Shown here: positions 24,561-36,079 of the stretch, piece by piece
Layout: every line of letters begins with the position of its first letter
How positions within the stretch are numbered: position 1 is the stretch's first letter
From: Saturnia japonica
Taxonomy: Eukaryota > Arthropoda > Insecta > Lepidoptera > Saturniidae
Assembly (NCBI GenBank): GCA_033032175.1
Contig: CM065320.1
Coordinates: forward strand, 3,162,001-3,226,000
Direction of reading: 5' to 3'
Length of the DNA stretch: 64,000 bases
Program-made: the position numbers and the translations under genes
Notes under the pieces: generated by a model
Databases searched by the model: none
What the model saw: the letters and a program-made list of their open reading frames with translations, nothing else
Told to the model about the DNA's origin: nothing

Positions 24561-25250
24561 TTCAGAATGCAATCACGATCTGTTTATGATGTCGGTGTTT
24601 CAAAAATATACTTTTTTTTCACGGCCTGTCATTTGTAAGACCGAACCCCTTTGTTTGTTGTAAAAATGAAATTTAAAATCACCACGTGGGCACTGTAGAT
24701 ATTAAGTACATCTTATTACATCATCAAAAATTGAGTTATGTACCTAAGTACACCATTTATTCATGACTAAACAGTGCGGCATAACGCATAACTGAATATA
24801 AGAGTAGGTACGTAATAAATGAACAGCGAACGCATTAAATTCATGAAATCACTTTCTAAAGTACGATTATGAATCCAGAAAATTCAAGTACGTTTTATAC
24901 AAATAAACAGACCTTAATGGAAATTTATTCTTTATGACATTGCGACATCCCCATTTTCCACGAAAATATTGATTAGAGTGTTGCATCACAAAAATCAACA
25001 TGTCTCCTTCAATTCCGAAACAAATCATCGAAATAATATGGTATTGTCAAATTACATAAAGGTTATTTTAGATTACAAATGTACGCTCTCTTTCTCTCTC
25101 GCTTATGTATTTATAAAATATAAACACTATAAGCAACCATGTGTAGTTGCTTTAAGTATAAAACGAATACAAATCTTGTACTCTTCCCGTTCCCCAAACG
25201 ATCTCTTATTATGCAACCGGCTCACATAACCGCGGCCGTTTTTTGCTTAC

Positions 25251-25305
25251 CATCCCCACGGTAAATACCGTCCCAGAGCCCCAACGAGCTTTGCTGCGTC
25301 GCCAT
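25251..25305 (-). CDS. Candidate alternative first exon upstream of the ovo-like gene
   Basis: Inside a GC-rich island (25225-25480) the minus strand reads ATG at 25305, then 18 codons beginning MATQQSSLGLWDG, then one base, then a GTAAGC donor at 25250-25245. The phase equals that of the MPKI exon at 11.4 kb, so it could splice to the same second exon. Against it: a TATAAAG box only about 30 bp upstream (25337-25331) would put the start of transcription almost at this ATG, and the ATG context is poor (T at -3). A non-coding first exon is the main alternative. Confidence 0.33.
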
Positions 25306-25330
25306 ATACGTATAATAGCCCTTGCCCTAT

Positions 25331-25337
25331 CTTTATA
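25331..25337 (-). promoter_or_regulatory. TATA-like box
   Basis: CCATATAAAG on the minus strand, followed about 85 bp further on by a GTAAGC donor in a GC-rich island. It is consistent with a promoter reading toward the ovo exon. Confidence 0.35.
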
Positions 25338-25480
25338 TGGGCCGAGCCGTAGCCTCCCGCAATCCTCATTCAATTCACGTAAGGTAGCGGCCCTAAGGAC
25401 CGGGTTTTTGTAACAGCGCAACAGGTAGAAAGGAAAGGATTGCAATCGCCGAGCGAGACAACGAGCCATCTTCACGTCTG

Positions 25481-26810
25481 TCTCGCTCTGCTAGCTTGCT
25501 CAGGAATGCCGTACGATTTTGTGCTCATGCAGACAACTTATACAATGTGTATCCATAGTTATGTATACCCAGCATAACCAACACACACTGCCCTAATGCG
25601 TACGGGTCATGTAGCGGGATTCAAAGAGTTTAGTCAGTGAAATTATATTGAAAGGGAGTCTGATGGATTTTTGCCATTTTTAATGTATTATTGTGTCATA
25701 TGCAAATGGTATTTGTTATTTAAAATAATATATTTGATAACTGATATTTGGATTTAAGCCATTTATTGGTCGATTTAATCGTACCTACGATTAAGGTACC
25801 TTTGTTGTTCATTGAATGTAAATGAATTTATGTTGTAACGTAATTTACTAATTATATTTTATGCGGTTTACAATTAGAAAGAAACAAGTATTTTACTGAA
25901 ATGTATTAAGCAATTAACTAGTTTACCGCAAATACTATTACATATGTGGTTTGATGAGTAAGTTATTTGCAGATGACGATTTTTGTATTCTCTACATATT
26001 AGCAGTTCTAATGTAGTAAACCTAGAAATTAGACATTACATTTCGATAAAATAAACCCTTTTCAACAATATTGATAAGATGCGCATTTTTTTTTTAAAAT
26101 AAAATGTAATGTAGGCACAAGTGTTATTAACACAGGTTATTAAATTTAAAAGCACAACAAAAGGTAATAGTAATAATAATAAAAAATATTCTTTTGTATT
26201 TTATAATATGATCAATTGAGGAACTCATTGCTATTCTAACAGTCATGATGTTTCGTGATAGGATGTACAGTCTTCCTCATATTATTGACCTTCAACAACG
26301 GACTATTATATTTTAGGTTTAACCAAATTATATTTATAATTAACGGAAAGAGTAATTATTTATAACAAATTAAATAAGATTTTACTTACATAACATTCAA
26401 TGCACGAAAGAACCGGTACTCGGCAACTAAGTAAACAATATTAAAAACTTCGGTACTAGGCGATAATTGAAGAGAATCCTGTTCAATCAATTTACAATCG
26501 ACGAGGTGGCAAAAGTCATTTGGATGTCATCTTCTAGTTGGATAAATAGACAAAGTAGAATGTCTATGTTTAGTTATTCATATTTCATTTTATTAACATT
26601 TAATCAGTATCTGCGTAGACAAGATGTTTAAAATTGTACATATTTTCTATACTATCTATATTTTATATTTATATAAGTATATATTAATTAATCTATACAA
26701 TTACTAAAATTGAAGTGTCCGTTTGTAATGTCAAAATAACAGTTTTTTACTAAATGCATATGAAAGTATACATGGAACCTATAACACAAGGTAAATTGAA
26801 TTTTTAATAA
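25481..26810. other. AT-rich DNA, nothing recognised
   Basis: No gene or repeat could be supported. Confidence 0.35.
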
Positions 26811-27257
26811 ACCACCGACACAAGTAACTTATTTATTGAGATCAATCCAATGAGACCAAACACGACATATCTGCTGTAAGTTGGTGAGGAGTTAGGTATC
26901 CTAAGGATTCCAGAAAACTCTGAAGCATTAGGGCAAGGTTTTGCCAAAATCATAGAAATAACAGAATTCCAAATCTCGACTCAATTAGACCTATGGAAGA
27001 TTCGCACATCTATTTATTCAAGTATAAAATATATAATAATCTTCAAACGGCTGAACAGATATTCTTGAATACTACGAACTAACAATAATACTAATAAGCA
27101 CTAATTAATAGTACTAAGAACACTCTCGATCAAGTCAGCTTTCAAACAAAAACAAACTAGATCAAAATCTGTTCAGCCGTTTCTGAGCTACGATGCCATA
27201 GACAGATACACAGATACACGTTAAATTTACAATACCCCTCTTTTTGTGTCGGGGGTT
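26811..27257. mobile_element. Short non-autonomous element with inverted ends
   Basis: AACCACCGACACAA at the left end and TTGTGTCGGGGGTT at the right end are reverse complements with one mismatch, enclosing about 447 bp with no coding capacity. The right end (AACCCCCGACACAAAAAG in reverse complement) is a terminus I associate with moth repeats. The interior has TCTGTTCAGCCGTTTCTGAG. Target duplications were not resolved. Confidence 0.5.
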
Positions 27258-27269
27258 AAAAGTACCAAA

Positions 27270-27445
27270 TTTTTTTTATAACTGTCTATTTGTTTCGGAT
27301 AATATCCGAAGCGGCTCGACTGATTTTGACGGGACTTTCACTAGCAGATAGCTGATATTATAAAGAGTAACTTAGGGTAATTTTATTTTAGAAAACTAAT
27401 TAGGGTTCCGCGCAAATAAAAAAGACTGGTCATGGTGAATCAATA
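27270..27445 (-). repeat. Fragment of CTAGCTGTGCCC-family element, reverse orientation
   Basis: The reverse complement contains GACCAGTCTTTTTTATTTGC, the AGTTACTCTTTATAATATCA block and a CCGAAACAAATAGAC tail, matching the interior of the copies at 1372 and 57554. The head is absent. Confidence 0.6.
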
Positions 27446-28247
27446 CTCACTTCCGTCACATGATTCGCGCCCAGCTCTCAATTTTATCCTCTATTACTCT
27501 CTCTAGTACTATATAACTATGTACTACAAAAAAAATTATAGGCGTTATAATAACAATTTCAAATTATACATATATCTGCTACTTATATTTATATAAACTT
27601 ACTTATAAAGAGTTTTAATATCATATTATATTATAAAATAAAGTAAAAACAATAATTTGCATGAAATTAATTCAGGAATATCCTACAAAGACGTAAATTA
27701 TTTAATGAAAAAACACCTTATTATATAAATAAACATAATATGTCCAACGTAGGTAGTGTCAACCGTGTGTTCTTAGGTAAACATGTAACCGCTCAGTCGT
27801 TGGTCACATAAAAACTTACCTCCGAGATCCGGTCACACTGGTCTGTAAGATCGACGACCTCTACTTGCCGTTTGACTTATGGAAATTACTTTTCTTGCTT
27901 CACCTGACTGATAAGTCTGAGATAGTTTTAATTGATTATTGCACGACAACCATTAAGCTAAGCTATTTGCGGAGTATACAGAGGTAATTACATAACAAGG
28001 TTGAAGTTAACGTTTTATGTCTCTGTCGTGTTTCTTCATCAAACATTTTGGACATTTTGGAAATCAATCAATATCTTATATTATTTCGAATTCAAACGGG
28101 ATAATTAGCAACCCGCTTGCTTTCACAAGACGTTTCTTTCATGGTTCTAGAATAAGGCATCACGGCTCTCGAGAAGCGGTTAGTAACCAACCCTATTTAC
28201 GAGACGCTAATCGAATGCTCCGTAATTTTGTTTAAAAAAATTCCAAG
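27446..28247. other. AT-rich DNA, nothing recognised
   Basis: The frame at 28017-28235 has no domain and ends at the boundary of the tandem repeat. Not called. Confidence 0.3.
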
Positions 28248-28824
28248 GTCGTTATGGCTCTTTGATTTTTTTTAATTGGCTAATTTGAATTTCGTTGGTT
28301 GAAGCAAAGTTTCACTTAATTAAAAAATAAAATAATCTTTTCTAAAATTACAAATGATGTACAATATACCTAAGTTTGAAATGTAATATAATAAATAATA
28401 TCTTTACGGTATTATTAAAATCTAGAAGCGTGTAGCAGGAAAAATATCACCGCTACTTCTCAGTTGTCTATCATCTGTGTTCATCTCACTTCCCGTACTT
28501 GCCTACAGCTTGCCAGGTTTCTTGAATTTCATTATTATTGCTCCGCTCCCTAAGGAGCGATAGGACCCTAAGGTCGTAACTGAAAGTTATATATAGCCTA
28601 TAATCTTTCACAATAAATAGGCTATTTATTATATAATGCAAAAATATTTTTCTTATCTGACTGGAATGTAAAAAGGTATTTAAGGTGGTATGTAGATTAT
28701 ATAATTCAAAAAGTACAGAGACACTAGATGACTTTATAATACACTAGCTGTGCCCACGGTTTCGCCCGTGTTAATTTTGCCGTGTAGCCAGTTTTTTATA
28801 CTTTGTTTAAAACAATAGATATGT

Positions 28825-29022
28825 TTATGTCGTTTTCATAGTGGGGATTTGCCCATACTCGCCACGCTGGGCATGCGGGTTGGCGAGCGCAGATATTGCT
28901 TTTTGTTGTTTAAGTGGGGGATGCTGCTGCCCATCCCCTAGCTTTTTTTCGCTCAGTCGCCTCTTACGACATCCACGGGTAGAGATGGAGGGGTCAATTC
29001 TAACCCGGAACCACCGCGGCAC
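28825..29022 (-). pseudogene. LINE-derived short open frame (5' region fragment)
   Basis: A 65-codon minus frame with polar, arginine-rich content (RGCRKRRLSEKKLGDGQQ). The DNA includes GTGGATGTCGTAAGAGGCGA, a block I have often seen in insect non-LTR elements, and GCATGCCCAGCGTGGCGA. It lies 3' of the RT fragment on the same strand, so it is probably a separate element piece or part of the 3' region. Function unknown. Confidence 0.4.
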
Positions 29023-29101
29023 ATATGTTTATGAGGAATAAAATTTTATTATATATATTTATATATATATATTTAATGAAATGTACATACATAACTACAG
29101 A

Positions 29102-30328
29102 TTAAAATATATTATGAAAAGGAGTCCCTTTAGGCAAGGTTCCGAAGATACTGGCAGCGTTCCCCCTTTGAATAGCTAGACTAATTCTTTGTCCGAGGTA
29201 GCTGCCAGCTCTTCGGTCTCCTGTGATGTCGACTAACCTTTTTACTATTTCCTTAAAAAGCCTTGTAGCGCTAGGACCCCACGGGCCAAGGGTCTCGACG
29301 CCGAATGGGACAAAATCATATTCAGAGCCCAGACCCCTATATTTGCATGCCTTAGCTTTTTCAGCCGCCTCACAAGCCACACCAGCTCTGATGCTGGTTC
29401 CAAGTAGATGGGAAGGGACCAGCGTGTCTGAACAGGTTGCATCCCATACTAGCACCCGGCCCATCTTCCATGGAACCAAACTCATACCGTCCGGTCTCTT
29501 GCCATCGTCTCTTGCAATACCAGTCGGCTCAAGTAAACTTGGAACGTTGACGGTGGCAAGTGACCGGCGTATGATATCGTTAAGTGCGGCATGTCTCGAG
29601 AAGCGGCCTGCACTTTTTTGACATGACAATCCGTGATGTCCTAGCTTGTCGACATCACTGCCACAGGGACATTTATGAGGAACGCAGACCGGAACCCCAA
29701 GCCGTAGACAGGTTGCGATTCGGAGCGTGTCAGGTTCAAGAAATGTTCCTGTATTTGACGAAGGATACGCTTGAAGCCAGTAGCCGGCCTCATGCGCACC
29801 CACGGCCAAAAGCCTAGCACGCGTCGAACCCGTACTACAGCTCAAAATATTATCATAAATCAATTTGCAGTTTATGTCGTCCCAGCTCCTCTGTGAATTT
29901 GGAGAAACTGGAAAATTTTGACCTGGGCATGCAATTAAGAAAGCGTTTCTAGCTTCTTCCAAGCCAGCAATCTCAAAGTATGAAGGGGATACCCTTAAAA
30001 TTTTACTTATGAGATTTGCTGAACTATGGACAGAAGATAGGAAGGCTGGTAAAGCGACACTGGAAATTTTGCGAATCCCTAAACCACCATAACGGATGGG
30101 TAAGGATGCTTGGGTCCAAGATTGCTCGTGCAGCTGCATATTAAGAATCGATTCTAAGGTAATTTTGATTAAATCGTCTACTTGTGTCAAAAGATCTGGG
30201 TGATTCCAAAAGGAGCAGCAACGGAGCACATATGTAAATTTAGGGACGAAAAGACAGAATTTTAAGATGCAAAGTTCATAATGTGGACTAATTTCAAGGA
30301 GACGGGCAGCAGAATTTTGGAATTTAGT
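29102..30328 (-). pseudogene. 5'-truncated LINE reverse transcriptase with nuclease-like C-terminus, copy 1
   Basis: The frame is open for about 409 codons with no start codon; the first ATG-like position is a GTG. It begins TKFQNSAARLLEISP and shows the region after the RT palm (PKFTYVLRCCSFWNH, LPIRYGGLGIRK, LPAFLSSVHS). Next come a finger-like CPCGSDVDKLGHHGLSC cluster and a KRPDG ... VLVWDAT segment that resembles the acidic PD-(D/E)xK pattern of restriction-like endonucleases in R2-type elements (inference). The RT catalytic palm with its YADD motif is absent, cut off at a TA-rich microsatellite at 30337. The copy cannot transpose by itself. Its reading frame is undamaged, pointing to recent insertion. 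Confidence 0.75.
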
Positions 30329-30336
30329 ATATTTAT

Positions 30337-30398
30337 ATTTATATTTATATATATTATATATATTTATATATATTATATATATTTATATATAGAGGAAT
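30337..30398. repeat. TA-rich microsatellite (TATATTTATATA)n
   Basis: Repeats of TATATTTATATATAT mark the truncated 5' edge of the LINE. A similar tract follows its 3' side at 29050-29075. Confidence 0.85.
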
Positions 30399-30904
30399 AA
30401 ATTATTTTTTAAAATTATAATATAGCCTATGTTACTCGCTGATACTGTAGCTTTATATTGGTGAAAGAAAATCGATCATGTAGTTTTTGAGTTTATCCAT
30501 TACAAACAAAAAATCAACTCTCTCCTCTTTATAATATTGGTATAGAGGTATAGATTATTAGTCAGTTTAAGTAGGCCTCCGGTCGTTACCGACACTGACG
30601 TACTACGAGTACTGACGCTTGTACCAAGAGTAAATGTAACGACATAATTTATTTATTTTAAACAAATTAAATACAGCAAAATATCATCATCATTCAATGG
30701 ATTCTACGAGGAACTCCGTAAACTACGGTTCTTGTTACAAAACAGGTTATTATCCAGCTAGAATTGAAATTTTAGATTTTCAATAACAGCCGCACGTAAA
30801 GCTATTACTTTATTTTTGAACAAACAATCATCAAGTTTTAGGTATAACGTCATTATGTGTATTGAATGAATTGTCTCGTATCATTTATTTATCTTTTATA
30901 AGTA

Positions 30905-31035
30905 CACTAGCTCACGAGGCCACGCATTGCTGTGCCGTTTTGGAGTCCACATTGAACCGATCGCTACCAAACTTTGCAGGATCGACCCCTGGGCTAATAT
31001 GAAGATTGTCTGCAAATTTAGTTAAAATCACTTCA
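30905..31035 (+). repeat. Partial copy of the CAGCCGTTTTGGAG short element
   Basis: CACTAGCTCACGAGGCCACG, GCTAATATGAAGATTGTCTG and AAAATCACTTCA in order. The element is cut by the tandem-repeat junction exactly where CAGCCGTTTTGGAGCCCAT should follow; the complete version is at 33693-33885. Confidence 0.75.
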
Positions 31036-31612
31036 GTCGTTATGGCTCTTTGATTTTTTTTAATTGGCTAATTTGAATTTCGTTGGTTGAAGCAAAGTTT
31101 CACTTAATTAAAAAATAAAATAATCTTTTCTAAAATTACAAATGATGTACAATATACCTAAGTTTGAAATGTAATATAATAAATAATATCTTTACGGTAT
31201 TATTAAAATCTAGAAGCGTGTAGCAGGAAAAATATCACCGCTACTTCTCAGTTGTCTATCATCTGTGTTCATCTCACTTCCCGTACTTGCCTACAGCTTG
31301 CCAGGTTTCTTGAATTTCATTATTATTGCTCCGCTCCCTAAGGAGCGATAGGACCCTAAGGTCGTAACTGAAAGTTATATATAGCCTATAATCTTTCACA
31401 ATAAATAGGCTATTTATTATATAATGCAAAAATATTTTTCTTATCTGACTGGAATGTAAAAAGGTATTTAAGGTGGTATGTAGATTATATAATTCAAAAA
31501 GTACAGAGACACTAGATGACTTTATAATACACTAGCTGTGCCCACGGTTTCGCCCGTGTTAATTTTGCCGTGTAGCCAGTTTTTTATACTTTGTTTAAAA
31601 CAATAGATATGT

Positions 31613-31810
31613 TTATGTCGTTTTCATAGTGGGGATTTGCCCATACTCGCCACGCTGGGCATGCGGGTTGGCGAGCGCAGATATTGCTTTTTGTTGTTTA
31701 AGTGGGGGATGCTGCTGCCCATCCCCTAGCTTTTTTTCGCTCAGTCGCCTCTTACGACATCCACGGGTAGAGATGGAGGGGTCAATTCTAACCCGGAACC
31801 ACCACGGAAC
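31613..31810 (-). pseudogene. LINE-derived short open frame, copy 2
   Basis: Equivalent of 28825-29022 in unit 2. It carries the two substitutions that distinguish the units (ACCACGGAAC instead of ACCGCGGCAC), which alter its first codons. Confidence 0.4.
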
Positions 31811-31889
31811 ATATGTTTATGAGGAATAAAATTTTATTATATATATTTATATATATATATTTAATGAAATGTACATACATAACTACAGA

Positions 31890-33116
31890 TTAAAATATAT
31901 TATGAAAAGGAGTCCCTTTAGGCAAGGTTCCGAAGATACTGGCAGCGTTCCCCCTTTGAATAGCTAGACTAATTCTTTGTCCGAGGTAGCTGCCAGCTCT
32001 TCGGTCTCCTGTGATGTCGACTAACCTTTTTACTATTTCCTTAAAAAGCCTTGTAGCGCTAGGACCCCACGGGCCAAGGGTCTCGACGCCGAATGGGACA
32101 AAATCATATTCAGAGCCCAGACCCCTATATTTGCATGCCTTAGCTTTTTCAGCCGCCTCACAAGCCACACCAGCTCTGATGCTGGTTCCAAGTAGATGGG
32201 AAGGGACCAGCGTGTCTGAACAGGTTGCATCCCATACTAGCACCCGGCCCATCTTCCATGGAACCAAACTCATACCGTCCGGTCTCTTGCCATCGTCTCT
32301 TGCAATACCAGTCGGCTCAAGTAAACTTGGAACGTTGACGGTGGCAAGTGACCGGCGTATGATATCGTTAAGTGCGGCATGTCTCGAGAAGCGGCCTGCA
32401 CTTTTTTGACATGACAATCCGTGATGTCCTAGCTTGTCGACATCACTGCCACAGGGACATTTATGAGGAACGCAGACCGGAACCCCAAGCCGTAGACAGG
32501 TTGCGATTCGGAGCGTGTCAGGTTCAAGAAATGTTCCTGTATTTGACGAAGGATACGCTTGAAGCCAGTAGCCGGCCTCATGCGCACCCACGGCCAAAAG
32601 CCTAGCACGCGTCGAACCCGTACTACAGCTCAAAATATTATCATAAATCAATTTGCAGTTTATGTCGTCCCAGCTCCTCTGTGAATTTGGAGAAACTGGA
32701 AAATTTTGACCTGGGCATGCAATTAAGAAAGCGTTTCTAGCTTCTTCCAAGCCAGCAATCTCAAAGTATGAAGGGGATACCCTTAAAATTTTACTTATGA
32801 GATTTGCTGAACTATGGACAGAAGATAGGAAGGCTGGTAAAGCGACACTGGAAATTTTGCGAATCCCTAAACCACCATAACGGATGGGTAAGGATGCTTG
32901 GGTCCAAGATTGCTCGTGCAGCTGCATATTAAGAATCGATTCTAAGGTAATTTTGATTAAATCGTCTACTTGTGTCAAAAGATCTGGGTGATTCCAAAAG
33001 GAGCAGCAACGGAGCACATATGTAAATTTAGGGACGAAAAGACAGAATTTTAAGATGCAAAGTTCATAATGTGGACTAATTTCAAGGAGACGGGCAGCAG
33101 AATTTTGGAATTTAGT
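31890..33116 (-). pseudogene. 5'-truncated LINE reverse transcriptase with nuclease-like C-terminus, copy 2
   Basis: Its translation is identical to copy 1 over the 375-residue segment 31890-33017. It has the same truncation, the same C-x-C..HH..C cluster and the same RPDG/WDAT segment. Identity at this level means the duplication is very young, or that the assembly has represented one locus twice. Confidence 0.75.
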
Positions 33117-33124
33117 ATATTTAT

Positions 33125-33182
33125 ATTTATATTTATATATATTATATATATTTATATATATTATATATATTTATATATAGAG
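33125..33182. repeat. TA-rich microsatellite, copy 2
   Basis: Counterpart of the tract at 30337-30398. Confidence 0.85.
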
Positions 33183-33692
33183 GAATAAATTATTTTTTAA
33201 AATTATAATATAGCCTATGTTACTCGCTGATACTGTAGCTTTATATTGGTGAAAGAAAATCGATCATGTAGTTTTTGAGTTTATCCATTACAAACAAAAA
33301 ATCAACTCTCTCCTCTTTATAATATTGGTATAGAGGTATAGATTATTAGTCAGTTTAAGTAGGCCTCCGGTCGTTACCGACACTGACGTACTACGAGTAC
33401 TGACGCTTGTACCAAGAGTAAATGTATCGACATAATTTATTTATTTTAAACAAATTAAATACAGCAAAATATCATCATCATTCAATGGATTCTACGAGGA
33501 ACTCCGTAAACTACGGTTCTTGTTACAAAACAGGTTATTATCCAGCTAGAATTGAAATTTTAGATTTTCAATAACAGCCGCACGTAAAGCTATTACTTTA
33601 TTTTTGAACAAACAATCATCAAGTTTTAGGTATAACGTCATTATGTGTATTGAATGAATTGTCTCGTATCATTTATTTATCTTTTATAAGTA

Positions 33693-33885
33693 CACTAGCT
33701 CACGAGGCCACGCATTGCTGTGCCGTTTTGGAGTCCACATTGAACCGATCGCTACCAAACTTTGCAGGATCGACCCCTGGGCTAATATGAAGATTGTCTG
33801 CAAATTTAGTTAAAATCACTTCAGCCGTTTTGGAGCCCATTGAGAACATATATACGAACATCGATTTTTATATATAAGAACAAGA
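33693..33885 (+). repeat. Complete CAGCCGTTTTGGAG short element
   Basis: CACGAGGCCACGCATTGCTG through CAGCCGTTTTGGAGCCCAT to a TTTTTATATATAAG end. It crosses the right edge of the duplicated block, so it was present before the duplication. Confidence 0.65.
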
Positions 33886-34057
33886 AGAAGTAGATTAATA
33901 TATATTAATTGAATATTATCCTATCACCTAACCTATTACAAAGCAAACGATGTTGCAATTCAAGTAAGGCTGGTTTAGCGGTCGTGCTTGGCGGTGCAGC
34001 ACGATCTAACGTTCCGCTTTACGCCGCGCCAGCGCCAACGCTCGCGTTCGGTGCGGT

Positions 34058-34228
34058 TTACGACCGCCTCCCATCTTTGCCCACTTGTACCTTCCACTCC
34101 CCCCATATGGCTTTGGCCCTGACCGAGACACCGGAGAGGCGAATTACGAAATCACCATCGAAACTCGTTCCGTTGGGTCTTGTAGGTTCTACGAAGATGG
34201 TGCGCGCTTTAAAATTGGGAACAATAAC
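34058..34228 (-). other. Coding-like block, possible exon or repeat remnant
   Basis: A GC-rich block (33960-34230). The minus strand has an open frame after an ACAACTAG acceptor-like site at 34229: it reads VIVPNFKARTIFVEPTRPNG, continues with SFDGDFVIRLSGVSVRAK and ends RRS-stop. An AAG|GTACAA donor-like site lies inside. Composition looks coding and unlike the AT-rich flanks. I do not recognise the family. It may be a dispersed repeat. The plus-strand 107-codon frame over it looks like a shadow. Confidence 0.3.
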
Positions 34229-34230
34229 CT

Positions 34231-36079
34231 AGTTGTTTGTGTTAATAGAAAACTTTTTCTTTACATATTGTAAAGTGTTTTCAGACTTTCGTGTATAAGG
34301 TATTTTTATGGTTTTGGAGTGTATAACTTTGTCGCTACATGTTGTCAACATCTGGAAGTAAAATGACTCTCGATTAAACTTTCTGGTTATTAACAAAAAA
34401 ATAAATTTAAAATTACAATAGACCAACATTTTAATTAATTTACTAGAAAATGATATAAAATTTAATGAATGTAAAATGATACAAATGATAGGCGAAAAGT
34501 AATTAAAGGCCAATAACTCCTTACAGACACAAAAAAATAAACAAAAAATGTACATACCTGAAAATATGGTTCTATTGTAACTACTGATTTAGAGTATAGA
34601 GAAATGAAGATTTAATTTTTATTAATAAAATTTAATGGAATTTTACTGTTTTCTCCATTATATGATCTCACTCACTATTTATATGTAGAATAATTAAAAT
34701 TGAAGAAAATACATAAATCACAGTATTAAAAACCTTAAATCATAATTATTTATTTGTCATATCGCAGTAGATATCCACATAGAAAGTAGCATTGGAATAA
34801 TTATTAAAAAAAACTTTTTTATTAAAAATAGGGATACATCACTAAAGGCGATATTGTTAAAACTTTTAAAACATATTTGTAATATAAAATTTAAATAAGA
34901 AATTAGTAGAGAAAATGGTGAAAGTACTTTTTGAAACTTTTTTACTTTCAAGGTTTTGTATATGATGTTAATTATATATTAAAAGTAAATATATGTGTAA
35001 AACTTCAGAAAAGTTAAACATATATCATTGGCTTTGATAACGATGCATCTACAAGTTAATTTACAGTATACTAAATCATTTTATAGGGGACTGCGGAGAC
35101 TTACGGCTGCAAATTTCTACTTCATTTAACAAGCAATAGGTTTATCAAGCAGGAATTGGAAATAAATAAGAAAATTCCCTTTCATTTATGTTGTTTCATA
35201 ATTGAGGGCTATAAAGATTTTAATCGTACATATACTGACTGTTGTTTTAAAATACAATTATTTTTATATTTGATTTGCTATGGTTATTTCGTTAGAAAAT
35301 TTTCAACAACGTAGTAAAGATACCGAATGTATATAATCGTCCAATCTCTCATTAAAATTTACATGTTGGACAAGAAGATTTATTGTAGAAGGTTTTACCC
35401 ATAAAATTGCCGTCAGACTATGATTAATCCAATCATGTCCTTGAATTTATCTGATCAAAGTTTTTGATGGTCCTTGCCCATATTCTTTGACTTATAAAAT
35501 TATAATTTTAACTGTGATTGAAAAATGTATTAAATAGCTCTCTCTACGTCCTACATGAGTAATTTTACATAGTATTTTTACAATAAAATAATCCTTTGTT
35601 TTGTTTATAAATTTTCTAGTTTTAGTTAAATTACCTAATAAAGACTAAGTTCTATATTTCTGAAAATTTTACAAATTTCACTGGATCACGTCTACGAAAC
35701 GCATGCTTACAAATCTATCATAGTAGTTCGAGACGGCAAATTCGATTCATTTATCAGCTACAAAGTGATTTCATCCTTTGGTTATTTTTCAATAATTTGC
35801 TAAATTATGCTTTGTTAGTTATACCTGGAATAGATTGACATCTGTAAAACATAAAAATTTTACTCTCGTTAACAATTATGTAAAATAAAAACTTGTTGCA
35901 ATCTTATATTTCAGTTATTACTTCTAAGTTTATCCTTTTAAGTAACATACTATTCACAATATTTTTTTCACAAACTAATCCTTGTATCAATCAAATATGT
36001 GGTATTCGATTACAAGTGACCATTACTTACCATCCAAGGAAGTGTAGTAATTTCTCAAACAGTATAAAAATAATATTCA
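34231..36079. other. AT-rich DNA, nothing recognised
   Basis: The frames at 34229-34555 and 34757-34951 are hydrophobic because the DNA is T-rich. No domain. Confidence 0.35.

Larger units (their letters stand above)
28248..31035. repeat. Tandem duplication, unit 1 (2788 bp)
   Basis: The unit starts GTCGTTATGGCTCTTTG and ends TTAGTTAAAATCACTTCA. The following 2788 bp repeat it with no length change. Differences I noticed are at about 28996, 29000 and 30638 (two in an ACCGCGGCAC/ACCACGGAAC block, one in GTAACGAC/GTATCGAC). It contains a truncated LINE on the minus strand, a TA microsatellite and part of a short element. Confidence 0.95.
31036..33823. repeat. Tandem duplication, unit 2 (2788 bp)
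   Basis: Second unit of the direct repeat, directly abutting unit 1, same orientation and length. The right edge meets GCCGTTTTGG, resembling the GTCGTTATGG that opens each unit. Confidence 0.95.

Noticed and set aside
29223..29621. 132-codon plus-strand frame (also at 32011-32409) and neighbouring 65-77-codon frames
   Set aside because: They lie antisense or out of frame to the LINE coding sequence, which matches known RT blocks; these are shadows.
34229..34555. 108-codon minus-strand frame
   Set aside because: Phe-, Leu- and Asn-rich from T- and A-rich DNA; no signal, domain or splice context that stands out.
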